DNA from: Bacteroidota bacterium
GTDB lineage: Bacteria > Bacteroidota > Bacteroidia > Bacteroidales > JAAUTT01
NCBI GenBank assembly: GCA_021779665.1
Contig: JAJYAG010000039.1
Coordinates: 1 to 41,339 of the forward strand
Reading direction: 5' to 3'
Length of the DNA stretch: 41,339 bases
Below the pieces are notes generated by a model. The model was not told the origin of the DNA, searched no databases, and saw only the letters and a program-made list of their open reading frames with translations. This document shows positions 24,077-33,231 of the stretch, in pieces (the stretch's first letter is position 1; every line of letters begins with the position of its first letter). The position numbers and the translations under genes are program-made.

Positions 24077-24838
24077 ATGGAGCAAGAAGAAAACATATTT
24101 GAAAAGATTCAGGAGTTGCTGGGCAACTTCAAGGGCAGTTATAGTGTTCTTCAGGAACAGGTGGATATAGACGTTCAACTCGAATATTTTGAATCGTCGA
24201 AAAAGTACAGGAAATCCAAAAGTAAAAAGGAACCGCATGTGCTTATTGATGAACTTAATTCAGTTGAATCGGATCTGGATCTGAAAAAGAATATTTTGAT
24301 TCAGCTTGCTGCTTTAGATAAGGTAGAGGCTTACAGGGCCATAGAAACATATCATAAAAATCCCGATCCTGAATTAAAAGATTGGGCCACGCTTGCTATG
24401 CAGGAAAGCCGTGTTCTGCTTGAAAGCTCTTTTCTGGATGAAAACCAGGTGCTCATTTCCACCGGTTTGGGCGGAAAAGGTTCCAAGCTCAGGTATTTTG
24501 TGGTTTTGATTGCAAAAAAAGGACTGAATTTTGAAGATCTGCACCGGAAAATAATTTCGGATGAGCTTAAATTCATATTCCAGAAATATAATTCTGATCT
24601 GGAAGAAGTCCAGTATTCCGAAAGGTTTGCGGCAGTTAAAGCGCTTATCCCTTTAAACAAATCGCTCAATTCTATATTTAACGAAGTGGTTGAAGAATGC
24701 AACCAACTTGGCGATTTTCTTCATACCAATGTAATTGTAACCAATGTTAAGGAGCTCTCTTTCGACGAAATCGAGGATTATCTTGTGCGGGAAGAAGAGT
24801 CGTATCAGGCTGGTGATAAAGCCGATAATTCTCTTTAG
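24077..24838 (+). CDS. Conserved-looking soluble protein of unknown function
   Basis: 253 residues, no signal peptide or membrane segment. I do not recognise the family. The N-terminal 60 residues are charged and helical (ENIFEKIQELLGNFKGSYSVLQEQVDIDVQLEYFE, then a Lys-rich stretch). Residues about 65-125 look like helical HEAT-type pairs (LKKNILIQLAALDKVEAYRAIETYHK, ELKDWATLAMQESRVLLES). The second half is mixed alpha/beta, starting with LISTGLGGKGSKLRYFVVLIAKKGLNFEDLHRKI; the GLGGKGSKLRY turn looks like a conserved loop. It is divergent from feoAB and convergent with the GH31 gene, with only three bases between the stop codons. Coding character is supported by the uninterrupted frame and normal codon use. 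Confidence 0.7.
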   Translation: MEQEENIFEKIQELLGNFKGSYSVLQEQVDIDVQLEYFESSKKYRKSKSKKEPHVLIDELNSVESDLDLKKNILIQLAALDKVEAYRAIETYHKNPDPELKDWATLAMQESRVLLESSFLDENQVLISTGLGGKGSKLRYFVVLIAKKGLNFEDLHRKIISDELKFIFQKYNSDLEEVQYSERFAAVKALIPLNKSLNSIFNEVVEECNQLGDFLHTNVIVTNVKELSFDEIEDYLVREEESYQAGDKADNSL

Positions 24839-24841
24839 AAA

Positions 24842-26632
24842 TTATTTCGCAAGATCAATTTTTAGTATACCATCTTTTATTTCAGGAAGTCTGATCACTA
24901 ATCTTGAATTAGAAGTTTCATAAAGGTAATCCTCTTTTTCCTTCAGCATTTTATTGTTGAACATTACAGTTTTTGCAGGTACTTGGGAGCAGACTGTGAA
25001 TATGGAAGGTTTTTTGGTTTCCTTCAGTTCCAGAGTGATCGTATTCGTATTGCATTTCATCGAAACAACTGAACTTCCGCTTTTATCAGGATGATACAGA
25101 GTAAAGGAATTATCCTTGCCGGGATAAATCAGCCAGGTAATAAATCCTTTGCTGGCTTCACTTCCTAATTTGGTATAACTTCTTTCGATATTCATCGGAA
25201 TAATAGCTCCTTCGCGGACATAGACAGGATATTCATCCAGCGGGTACGACCTTTCTATAGTCTGGTTACCTTCAATAACTTCATTGTTATTAAAAAAGTA
25301 GTGCCATTTACCGGGAGGCAAGGTAACTTTTTGGTTGAGATTATCCTTATATACAGGCGCAACGAGAAAATCTTCGCCAAACATGTAGTGGTATTTACCC
25401 TTTACAGGCGTTTGCAGCACTTTTCCTCCATGATGCCCGGTTACAACATAAGAGTACATGTAAGGAATAAGTTCGGTATGAAGCCATGAAAATTTTCGGA
25501 TAATCTCCAGTTCCTGGAGTGATCTTTTCCATAAAGCGCGCTCTCCATGGCCACCATTCAGGAACAGGCCGCAAAATGTTGAAAACTGTGCCCAACGGAT
25601 ATACAAGCGGGGTGGTATGGTTTTTCCCGAGAACCCGGCAATATCCGATCCAATAATATTATATCCCAGTTTGGCGCTTGCCATTATATTTTTCAAAGCG
25701 AGTTCAATACCATCAATACCATCCATGGCAATGTCACTGTTCTCTTTATCTTCCTTTGTGATTTTGCCGGTAGATTCCCATGTATGCTTCTGGTCGCCAA
25801 CCCATGTTACAGGTGCTGCATCAATTGGAGCAAAACCTTCGGGATGATATCCTCTGTCAATTGCCCGTGCGAGTGTAATAAATTCAGGATTTTGGGTTAA
25901 CCCGTGCTGGTATTCATCACGATAATAATGGTCCATGTATTGCCTTGTAGTCATCAATCCTTTGGATGTTGACTGATAAAAAACCGGAACCGGACCCCAG
26001 AATTTAAAAAACAGTGTACCTGTTCCATCAAGTTTCCATCCATCAATTCCGTAATTGAAAACATGTTTTTGCAGGCCTTTCCACCATTGCAAGGCTTCGC
26101 TGTTTGTATAATCAATAAAACCACCTTTTCCTTTCCACCATTTTATCTCGGAGCCATTTGCCGCGAGGTAACCTTTTTGCCTTGCCTGATCAAACCATTC
26201 CCTCGAATCTGCAATTCGGGTGTCTTTACTTTTGCTGTCTACCATCGTTGTCATCCACAAGACCACCCGGTAACCATCATTCTGGAGCCGGGCAAACCAT
26301 TTTTGGGGTTCGGGATACAACACGGTGTCAGTTTCAAAATCGTTATATCTCAAACTCCAGGGACTGTCAATAAGCACCGTTCTTACAGGAATATCATAAC
26401 GGGCATAGCCTTCAAGCAGTGTGTCAATCCTTGCAGAGGTGTTTGAGTCGTCCTCCCATAACCAACATTCCAGCGCCCATGCAGGTGTTAAAGGCGGATT
26501 GCCATGTCTTTTACCATTGAAGGGAGTTCCACGGAATGGCAGTTCAAATCCAAAGTAATAGCAACCAAAGAGTATGAATAAAAGAATGACAATTATTTTA
26601 ATTATCCGGCGATATTTTTTGAATAACAGCAT
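24842..26632 (-). CDS. Membrane-anchored glycoside hydrolase family 31
   Basis: A retaining alpha-glycosidase of the GH31 clan, 596 residues from the ATG at 26632 (an in-frame TTG at 26659 is less likely). Residues 1-30 are basic then hydrophobic (KKYRRIIKIIVILLFILFGCYYFGF), a signal anchor or possible lipoprotein signal. The (beta/alpha)8 barrel begins at once (TPAWALECWLWEDDSNT), so the N-terminal beta-sandwich found in most GH31 enzymes is missing. The nucleophile is Asp202 (YGIDGWKLDG), the acid/base candidate Asp280 (TWVGDQKHTW), and GSDIAGF (328-334) lines the substrate site. A C-terminal beta domain (MFGEDFLVAPVYKDN, LPPGKWHYFFNN, YPVYVREGAIIPM) completes it. The sugar removed is unknown. 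It stands divergently next to the SusCD genes, suggesting the same utilisation system. Confidence 0.87.
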   Translation of the reverse strand: MLLFKKYRRIIKIIVILLFILFGCYYFGFELPFRGTPFNGKRHGNPPLTPAWALECWLWEDDSNTSARIDTLLEGYARYDIPVRTVLIDSPWSLRYNDFETDTVLYPEPQKWFARLQNDGYRVVLWMTTMVDSKSKDTRIADSREWFDQARQKGYLAANGSEIKWWKGKGGFIDYTNSEALQWWKGLQKHVFNYGIDGWKLDGTGTLFFKFWGPVPVFYQSTSKGLMTTRQYMDHYYRDEYQHGLTQNPEFITLARAIDRGYHPEGFAPIDAAPVTWVGDQKHTWESTGKITKEDKENSDIAMDGIDGIELALKNIMASAKLGYNIIGSDIAGFSGKTIPPRLYIRWAQFSTFCGLFLNGGHGERALWKRSLQELEIIRKFSWLHTELIPYMYSYVVTGHHGGKVLQTPVKGKYHYMFGEDFLVAPVYKDNLNQKVTLPPGKWHYFFNNNEVIEGNQTIERSYPLDEYPVYVREGAIIPMNIERSYTKLGSEASKGFITWLIYPGKDNSFTLYHPDKSGSSVVSMKCNTNTITLELKETKKPSIFTVCSQVPAKTVMFNNKMLKEKEDYLYETSNSRLVIRLPEIKDGILKIDLAK

Positions 26633-27020
26633 GCGGATTGAATTAGATAGTTTTAGCAAATGAACCTACTTAGGTTTCTTAAAACAAGAATTTAAAATAA
26701 GGAAATTATCCGTCGTCATCATAAATGGAATTTTCACTTTTTATAGACATATTTTAACTTTTTTTTGGGGAGGGAATTTGTGAGAAGGAATTTTTAGGTT
26801 AAAAAAGTATAGATTCTGGTTAGAATTCTGTTGGTATTCGTCTTTTGAATGTGGTAAAATTGTGTATAGCCAGAGATTTACTTGGGGAAGATAAAATTTT
26901 GATGTTGGATTTAGAATTACTGGCAGAAGCAGCCCTTTAAATTATTGTCGCTGCTCTTAACTACTTCGGATTTTCTCGGAAAATAAATTATTTGTTCCAC
27001 TACTTAACTATTAGCGTCTT
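26633..27020. other. Divergent intergenic region between GH31 and the PKD lipoprotein
   Basis: 388 bases, AT-rich, holding the control region of both divergent genes. A 14-bp dyad AACCTA-CT-TAGGTT lies at 26663-26676, 31 bases upstream of the GH31 ATG, and could bind a regulator. A short rightward frame without stops from 26824 to 26940 (about 38 codons, ending LDLELLAEAAL) may be a gene remnant or chance. No TAnnTTTG box, RNA gene or repeat is evident. Confidence 0.45.
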
Positions 27021-27956
27021 ATGAGAAAACTGTCGATCAATGAATTGTTTCTTTTAATTGCGGGAATTGGTTTATTCCTGGCATGTAAAAAAGATGAACC
27101 TTCCGAACCGCCAAAAGTGGGGATCTTTTTTAGTATAGCCGACAAGCAGGTTGCTTTTACTTCCTTAACAAAGCGGGTTGCTTCCTGGAACTGGGATTTT
27201 GGTGACGGGAAAAGCAGCACCGAAGCTAATCCTGTTCATGTTTATGAAAGTGGAGGTTATTATACGGTTACACTTTCAGGAACCGGCGAGAATGGCGATG
27301 TAATCTCTGTAAAAGCTGACCTGGCAGTAGCCCTGACTCCTTATGTTTTACTAACAGGCGGTCCTACGGCCGCAAATGGCAAAACCTGGAAGCTTACTTC
27401 CAATCATCCTGTTCAGGATAAGTTGGCTAACGCTGATGCAACATTTACCATAGCCAAAGGAGCGCCTGCTACTTTACCTCCCGGGGCATTTGGCCTTTAT
27501 CTGAGTATGCCTGAGGTTTACGAAGATACCTATACTTTTTATTTCGATGGAAGATATGCGCACGATGTTAAAGCTGATAAGGCTTCTTTTGCCGGACTGC
27601 TCAATCAAATGATGACAGGTGCGGCAGCAAATATTGTTAACCAGGGAGGAAAATCATTCGGACTGTGTACTGCCAAGTATACCCCCCAATCCGGAGCGAC
27701 TTTCACTTATGTTGAAAAGGAAAATTTTGCTGTTCCTTCTGTTTACGGACCAGGCGGAAATCTGACTTACGAAAATGTGAGTACACTCAACTTTTCGGGT
27801 ACTGAATTTATCGGATTGATGGATAAGCAACGGAAAGTTATTTTGCAGGATATCTCGGACAAGTCGATGCGGGTTGTAATGTTTATGGCAGCTTCCCAAA
27901 CGTACTATCCCTTGAATACTCATGCACTCGTTCTTACATTCGAAGTTGTAAAATGA
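27021..27956 (+). CDS. PKD-domain lipoprotein, putative surface glycan/ligand-binding protein
   Basis: 311 residues. The signal peptide ends FLAC (Cys22), followed by KKDEPSEPP, a lipoprotein with an acidic tether compatible with outer-membrane surface export. Residues about 34-112 form a PKD domain: SWNWDFGDGKSSTEANPVHVYESGGYYTVTLSG holds the WDFGDG and HxYxxxGxYxV marks. The C-terminal two thirds (from about 115, LLTGGPTAANGKTWKLTSNHP) are beta-rich with DTYTFYFDGRYAHDV and VSTLNFSGTEFIGLMDKQRKVILQDIS, as in surface binding proteins of PULs. It lies 50 bases upstream of susC, so it is likely the first gene of the SusCD operon. Most PULs place such binding proteins after susD. Confidence 0.82.
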   Translation: MRKLSINELFLLIAGIGLFLACKKDEPSEPPKVGIFFSIADKQVAFTSLTKRVASWNWDFGDGKSSTEANPVHVYESGGYYTVTLSGTGENGDVISVKADLAVALTPYVLLTGGPTAANGKTWKLTSNHPVQDKLANADATFTIAKGAPATLPPGAFGLYLSMPEVYEDTYTFYFDGRYAHDVKADKASFAGLLNQMMTGAAANIVNQGGKSFGLCTAKYTPQSGATFTYVEKENFAVPSVYGPGGNLTYENVSTLNFSGTEFIGLMDKQRKVILQDISDKSMRVVMFMAASQTYYPLNTHALVLTFEVVK

Positions 27957-28006
27957 GTGCTTTTCGAGAAACTAATATATAGTTATAAACTGATCATTCT
28001 ATTATT

Positions 28007-31000
28007 ATGAAATTCACAATAAAAAATATAACTCCTTTTATACCCCGGTTAACATTAATCATTGCGATGCTTACGGTGTCATTTGTTAATGGTTTGAGTT
28101 CTCCACTTTCCAGATCCGATGGTAAATCGAATTTACTTCAGAATATTATTGTTTCAGGAAAAGTATTATCAGGTGCTGACAGTACGGGTTTACCCGGTGC
28201 CAGTGTTTTGGTAAAAGGCACCACCCGCGGAACTGTTACTGATGGTAATGGTAATTTCTCTATAGAGGTACCTTCGGCTGATGCTATTCTCGTAATATCT
28301 TTTGTTGGCTATGATACACAGGAAATATCAGTGGGCGGTCGTACCCGTATTAATATTACTTTGGGACAGAATGCTCAGGCCCTGGAGGAAGTTGTAGTTA
28401 CGGCACTGGGCATAACCCGAAAGGAAAAATCTCTGGGTTATTCAGTCGGAAAGGTTGGTGGGGACGACTTAAACCGGGTGGTTCAGGAGAATGCGATTAA
28501 TTCACTTGCCGGTAAGGTTTCGGGTGTTCAGATCAGCTCCACCGGAGGTGCAGGATCTTCAGTGAGTATGGTAATTCGTGGGGCAACATCTCTAAGTAAC
28601 GACAATCAGCCTTTGTTCGTTATCGATGGTGTGCCTATAGTTAACAGTTTGAACAATGTTTCAGGCTTTGGTGCCGATAACCGTGTAGACTACGGAAATG
28701 CAATTTCCGATCTGAACTCCGAAGATATTGAAAGCGTTTCGGTTTTGAAAGGTCCCAGTGCGGCAGCTCTTTATGGATCGAGGGCAGGCAATGGCGTGGT
28801 TCTTATTACTACTAAATCGGGTAGGAAAAATCAGGGTGCTAAGGTTGAAATAAGCTCTAATACTGTTTTTGATATTCCTTACCATTATTATTCAATCCAA
28901 AAGAAGTTCGCAAATGGCTATTTCTCCTATACTCCCGATGATTTTGCAGCAGGGCATACGCTTGTTGTTAATCCCTCGGAAATGGCAGGTGCCGGAATTG
29001 AGTTAGATAAGGAATATTTTGCAGTCCAGTGGAATAGCCCGAAAGATGCCAATGGAGTTCAGATTCCAACTGAACTGGTTTCACATCCTGATAATGTTGC
29101 AAATTTTGTTCAGACAGGAATTACAACTACCAACGGAGTGGCCGTTTCGAATAGTAACGACGTGATTAATTATCGCATTGGCGTTACAAATATGTCGAGC
29201 AGGGGCGTGGTTCCCAATTCCGATTTATTCCGTAATTCGGTTACTCAATCATCGGCAGTAAAGGTTCGCAAAAATTTAACTGTAAGTTCTAACCTGAATA
29301 TTAATACTTCGTGGTCTAACAACCGTCCTTCCAGTAACAAAGGAACCAACCCTATGCAATGGGCTTATAACGTTCCTCAAAATACCGATATACGTGAACT
29401 CAGCAATTACTGGGAACCTGGAAAAGAAGGTGTTACGCAGTATGTGCCTTATAAAACTTACAATAATCCTTATTTTTTGGCTTATGAGGTAAAAAATAGT
29501 TTTAAGCGCGATCGTATTTACGGGAATATCAAAGGCGACTGGCAGATATCCAAAGCATTTAGTTTAATGGCCCGCTATGCTCTTGATAGCTATTCGGAAA
29601 ACCGCGAGTCAAAAATTGCCCCCGGATATATTGGTGAACCAAACAACGGGGCTTACGGTATTCAGGAAATAAAGGCCTATGAGCGTAATATCGATTTTCT
29701 GGCCACGTTCACAAAGGATTTGAAATCATTTACAATGACTATCTCCGGAGGCGGAAATGCTTTATATAAAACCGGATCGTCAATTTCAAATTCGTCGAAA
29801 CCAGGTATTGGTTTGGTGGTTCCAAATGTATACTCGGTGAGTAACATAAAATCGGCAGGTTTGAACTACGGCAGCAGCTGGTATCAAAAAGCTGTATATA
29901 GTGTTTATGGTTTAGCAAACCTCGGTTTTAAAAATATGGTGTATGTTGATTTTACTGCACGTAACGATTGGTCCAGTACCCTTCCCAAAGAGAATTGGTC
30001 GTATTTTTATCCTTCAGCATCATTGAGCTTACTGGTGGACCAGATGGTTGATCTTGGGAGCAGTGTAAGTCTTTTTAAACTCAGAGGAGGTTGGGCCAAA
30101 GCGGGTAACGATACTGACCCTTATCAGCTATATTCTGTTTATGATAATGCAGGCCAGTGGGGTGAAGCAACAAGACTTGCAAAACCTGGTCAGATTCTCA
30201 CTCCTAACCTGAAACCTGAAGAGGCAACTTCTATGGAAGGTGGCTTGGATCTTCGTTTCTTTGATAACCGAATTCGTCTCGAAGGCACATATTACACCGT
30301 GGATAATCGTAACCAGATTATCAGGAGTATTCCGGTAGCCAGCTCTACTGGCTCGGATGTTGTAAATATAAATGCCGGTTTAATACGCAGCAAGGGATGG
30401 GAATTTACGATGGGCTTTACTCCTGTAAAATCAGCCAACTGGATGTGGGATATCAGTGCTAACTTTACCCGTAACCGCACTAAAGTTGTTGAGATAGCTC
30501 CGGGGGTAGATGTTATTAAGTTCTGGGAAGATGCTAAAGGAGGCGCCTGGTCGTATGTTGGAGATGAAGTTGGCGATATTTACGATGCTCAGGTTATTAC
30601 AGTTACTGATGAAAATTCGCCGTATTATGGGTTTCCTATAATAAGCTCAACTCCCGACTACGAGTGGCAGGAAATTAAAATGCAGGATACCCGCAATAAA
30701 ATTGGAAATTATAACCCTAATTTTATTATGGGCGCCCAATCTGCGCTGACATTCAAATCGTTTACACTCAATTTTACAATTGACTGGAGAAATGGAGGTC
30801 AGTTTATTTCACAAACAGACAGGGCAATGTCCGAAGCTGTGAATTCGCAGGCATGGCTCGACAGACTTATCAACCCGGGTGGCAGGACAGGAAAGGAGCT
30901 TCGCGACTGGCTGATGGCTAATAAGGAAGAATATATATTAAATGGTTTCCATGTAGTGGGTGGCCCCACTGTTGAATATGGCGGGTTCCGGGAAGATATG

Positions 31001-31444
31001 GGCGGGATAGCTGTAAATGATGGTACTTTTGTTCCCGGCGTAATTGCTGTTGATGATGGAAATGGAGGTATCAAATATGTTGAAAACCTGGGCGAAGAAG
31101 GAACCCTGGTCAATCCCTTTATTCTGAGTAATGCATGGAACTTTGCACGTCCTTTTATGTATGATGCTGATTTTGTTAAACTGCGTGAAATTTCTCTCTC
31201 TTACAGGGTTCCCGACAGGATAGTCAGGAAATTACGTTACCTGCAAGGGCTTAACGTGTCGGTATTTAGCCGTAATATAATTTTATGGACTAAGGCAAAT
31301 ATCGGTATCGACCCTGAAAGAGCTTTTCAGGCTGAAACTTCGGCAAGCGGTAACAGGGGCACTCAGTTCAAACAAGGTATTGAATCGTACAACCTCGATC
31401 CCTGGACAATGCCAATAGGTTTTAAAATCGATCTGACTTTCTAA
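28007..31444 (+). CDS. SusC/RagA family TonB-dependent outer-membrane transporter
   Basis: 1145 residues, full length. Residues 1-30 are a signal peptide. Residues 48-120 form the carboxypeptidase-regulatory-like domain (VSGKVLSGADSTGLPGASVLVKGT, GTVTDGNGNFSIEVP, LVISFVGYDTQEI). EEVVVTALGI (127-136) is the TonB-box region, followed by the plug (GVQISSTGGAGSSVSMVIRG, PLFVIDGVPI, VSVLKGPSAAALYGSRAGNGVVLITTKSG) and a 22-strand barrel ending GFKIDLTF. It imports a ligand handed over by the SusD partner, powered by TonB-ExbBD. The plug lacks features that identify the substrate. susD starts 19 bases downstream. No HTCS, SusR or ECF/anti-sigma gene is adjacent, so its regulator is elsewhere. Confidence 0.96.
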   Translation: MKFTIKNITPFIPRLTLIIAMLTVSFVNGLSSPLSRSDGKSNLLQNIIVSGKVLSGADSTGLPGASVLVKGTTRGTVTDGNGNFSIEVPSADAILVISFVGYDTQEISVGGRTRINITLGQNAQALEEVVVTALGITRKEKSLGYSVGKVGGDDLNRVVQENAINSLAGKVSGVQISSTGGAGSSVSMVIRGATSLSNDNQPLFVIDGVPIVNSLNNVSGFGADNRVDYGNAISDLNSEDIESVSVLKGPSAAALYGSRAGNGVVLITTKSGRKNQGAKVEISSNTVFDIPYHYYSIQKKFANGYFSYTPDDFAAGHTLVVNPSEMAGAGIELDKEYFAVQWNSPKDANGVQIPTELVSHPDNVANFVQTGITTTNGVAVSNSNDVINYRIGVTNMSSRGVVPNSDLFRNSVTQSSAVKVRKNLTVSSNLNINTSWSNNRPSSNKGTNPMQWAYNVPQNTDIRELSNYWEPGKEGVTQYVPYKTYNNPYFLAYEVKNSFKRDRIYGNIKGDWQISKAFSLMARYALDSYSENRESKIAPGYIGEPNNGAYGIQEIKAYERNIDFLATFTKDLKSFTMTISGGGNALYKTGSSISNSSKPGIGLVVPNVYSVSNIKSAGLNYGSSWYQKAVYSVYGLANLGFKNMVYVDFTARNDWSSTLPKENWSYFYPSASLSLLVDQMVDLGSSVSLFKLRGGWAKAGNDTDPYQLYSVYDNAGQWGEATRLAKPGQILTPNLKPEEATSMEGGLDLRFFDNRIRLEGTYYTVDNRNQIIRSIPVASSTGSDVVNINAGLIRSKGWEFTMGFTPVKSANWMWDISANFTRNRTKVVEIAPGVDVIKFWEDAKGGAWSYVGDEVGDIYDAQVITVTDENSPYYGFPIISSTPDYEWQEIKMQDTRNKIGNYNPNFIMGAQSALTFKSFTLNFTIDWRNGGQFISQTDRAMSEAVNSQAWLDRLINPGGRTGKELRDWLMANKEEYILNGFHVVGGPTVEYGGFREDMGGIAVNDGTFVPGVIAVDDGNGGIKYVENLGEEGTLVNPFILSNAWNFARPFMYDADFVKLREISLSYRVPDRIVRKLRYLQGLNVSVFSRNIILWTKANIGIDPERAFQAETSASGNRGTQFKQGIESYNLDPWTMPIGFKIDLTF

Positions 31445-31463
31445 TATTAAATACTGAATAATT

Positions 31464-33119
31464 ATGTTAACATTAAAATATAAAGTTGCAGCAATTTTCG
31501 CTCTATTGGTACTTTTTGCTTCATGTCTCGATCTGGAAGATGTGAATGTTAACCCCAATGGTGTTGATCCGGCAAAAGCTAATCCTAACCTTCTTGTAGC
31601 TACAATTACAACATCATCAGGTTTACAGATGGTAAATCTGGGTTTTGGTAATCTGGCTGGCGTAATGCAGCATACTCAGCTCGATGGTTGGAGTGGAGCT
31701 CACGATGCTTACGATTGGTCCGACCAAAGCTGGTCCTCTTATTATGGAACTCTCCGGTCGGTAGAAGAATTACTTAACAAAGCAAAAAATCAAAAACTTG
31801 AATTCCATCAGGGTGTGGCATTGGTGATGAAAGCTTTTAATTACGGTCTTATCACCGATTTGTGGGGTGATGCTCCATTCTCCAAAGCTTTGATGGGAGA
31901 GCAGGGTGGCGATAATTTAAAACCCGATTTCGATAATCAAAAAGATATTTATATTGGAATTCTTGCTATGCTCGACGAGGCTAACACATTGCTTTCTAAA
32001 AACCAAAGCGAGTACTCCGAGATAAATTCAACTCAGGATATTCTTTATGCGGGAAATGTTGCCAAGTGGCGGAAGCTCTCCAACTCTCTGGCCTTAAGAT
32101 ATTATTTGCGTATTTCCTCCAAAGAACCTGAAATAGCTAAAGCCGGAATTGAAAAAATAACATCCGATCCTGCAAAATATCCTTTAATAACGAATGCATC
32201 AGACGATGCGTGCTTCCCATTTGTTGGAACAAGTACAACTGATTCATGGCCTTCGACTACCAGGTTCAGTACAAACAAATCCGGGTTCACCAGGATAAAA
32301 ATGTGCTCGGTTCTTGTAGATAAAATGCAGACATTGAGTGATCCTCGTCTTGGAATATGGGCAGCAAAGGTGCAGATTCCTATGGTTATCGACCCTTCCA
32401 AAGCCAGTAATTTCGATCAGATTATTGATGGAAAGAGGGTGATTGGACAAGGCGTTGCCGATGCTTATTTTACCAAATATAACACCGCGCTCGATACTGA
32501 TCCGGAGTATGTCGGGCTTCCGCCTGCATGGTCAAACTTTATGCAGTTGTACAATCTTAATCCGCCAAAGGAACAGGGTGAACCTAATCCTCACGCATCC
32601 CAGCTCAACGATATTTATCAGGAAGCTTCAGGACCACATTTGAAAGCCCGCATGCTCTCGGCTGCCGAAGTGAATTTTTCGCTGGCCGAAATTGCTCTTA
32701 AAGGATGGAATGCCGGGAACACTGCCGAATACTATTATAAAGAAGGTGTAAAAGCTTCTCTTACTGCATGGGGGCTTGCCAGTTCTTATTCTTCCTATAT
32801 TGCCAGTGCCGGAGTTACATATGATGGAACTCTTGTAAAGATTATGGAGCAGAAATGGATTGCCAGCTGGACAGCTGCTTCCGAGTCGTGGTTTGATTAC
32901 AGGCGTACCGGACTTCCAAACCTGAAAGCCGGAGCTGCTGCCAAAAGAGCAGCTTTACCTGTGCGTTTTATTTATGGTCAGAATGAACTGCTGTATAATC
33001 CTGAAAAAGCTAAACTGGCTATCGATAAACTTGAATCTACCACTTATACATCCACTGATGGTAACAATAGTGCCTGGTCCAAACCGTGGCTGTTACAGGG
33101 TACTTCAAAACCCTGGTAA
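31464..33119 (+). CDS. SusD/RagB family outer-membrane lipoprotein
   Basis: 551 residues. The lipobox FASC (Cys21) anchors the protein, which forms the lid of the SusC barrel and captures ligand at the surface. It belongs to the SusD-like group that begins LEDVNVNPNGVDPAKANPNLLVATI, and carries TPR-like helices (VEELLNKAKNQKLEFHQGVALVMKAFNYGLITDLWGDAPFSKAL) and the C-terminal SusD core (LLSAAEVNFSLAEIALKGWN, WIASWTAASESWFDYRRTGLPNL). The many aromatic residues in the middle could make a binding platform, but the ligand cannot be told. It is translated directly after susC and followed by a hairpin terminator at 33129. Confidence 0.95.
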   Translation: MLTLKYKVAAIFALLVLFASCLDLEDVNVNPNGVDPAKANPNLLVATITTSSGLQMVNLGFGNLAGVMQHTQLDGWSGAHDAYDWSDQSWSSYYGTLRSVEELLNKAKNQKLEFHQGVALVMKAFNYGLITDLWGDAPFSKALMGEQGGDNLKPDFDNQKDIYIGILAMLDEANTLLSKNQSEYSEINSTQDILYAGNVAKWRKLSNSLALRYYLRISSKEPEIAKAGIEKITSDPAKYPLITNASDDACFPFVGTSTTDSWPSTTRFSTNKSGFTRIKMCSVLVDKMQTLSDPRLGIWAAKVQIPMVIDPSKASNFDQIIDGKRVIGQGVADAYFTKYNTALDTDPEYVGLPPAWSNFMQLYNLNPPKEQGEPNPHASQLNDIYQEASGPHLKARMLSAAEVNFSLAEIALKGWNAGNTAEYYYKEGVKASLTAWGLASSYSSYIASAGVTYDGTLVKIMEQKWIASWTAASESWFDYRRTGLPNLKAGAAAKRAALPVRFIYGQNELLYNPEKAKLAIDKLESTTYTSTDGNNSAWSKPWLLQGTSKPW

Positions 33120-33128
33120 GCCTTTAAC

Positions 33129-33173
33129 GCATCGGGAATTAATGTTGATTTCCCGATGCACCTAAAGTTTTTT
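33129..33173 (+). terminator. Intrinsic terminator after susD
   Basis: A perfect 10-bp stem (GCATCGGGAA at 33129-33138 with its complement at 33150-33159) on an 11-base loop, followed eight bases later by six T (33168-33173). It separates the PKD-SusC-SusD operon from the downstream hydrolase gene. Confidence 0.8.
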
Positions 33174-33231
33174 ACAACAGATTTATATCATTAATATTTT
33201 TAAATTTATAAGCCTTTAATAATCATTTACA

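Noticed and set aside
26663-26676. AACCTA-CT-TAGGTT dyad as a DtxR box
   Set aside because: The half-sites resemble part of the DtxR consensus but in the wrong order and spacing, so it is listed only as an unassigned dyad.
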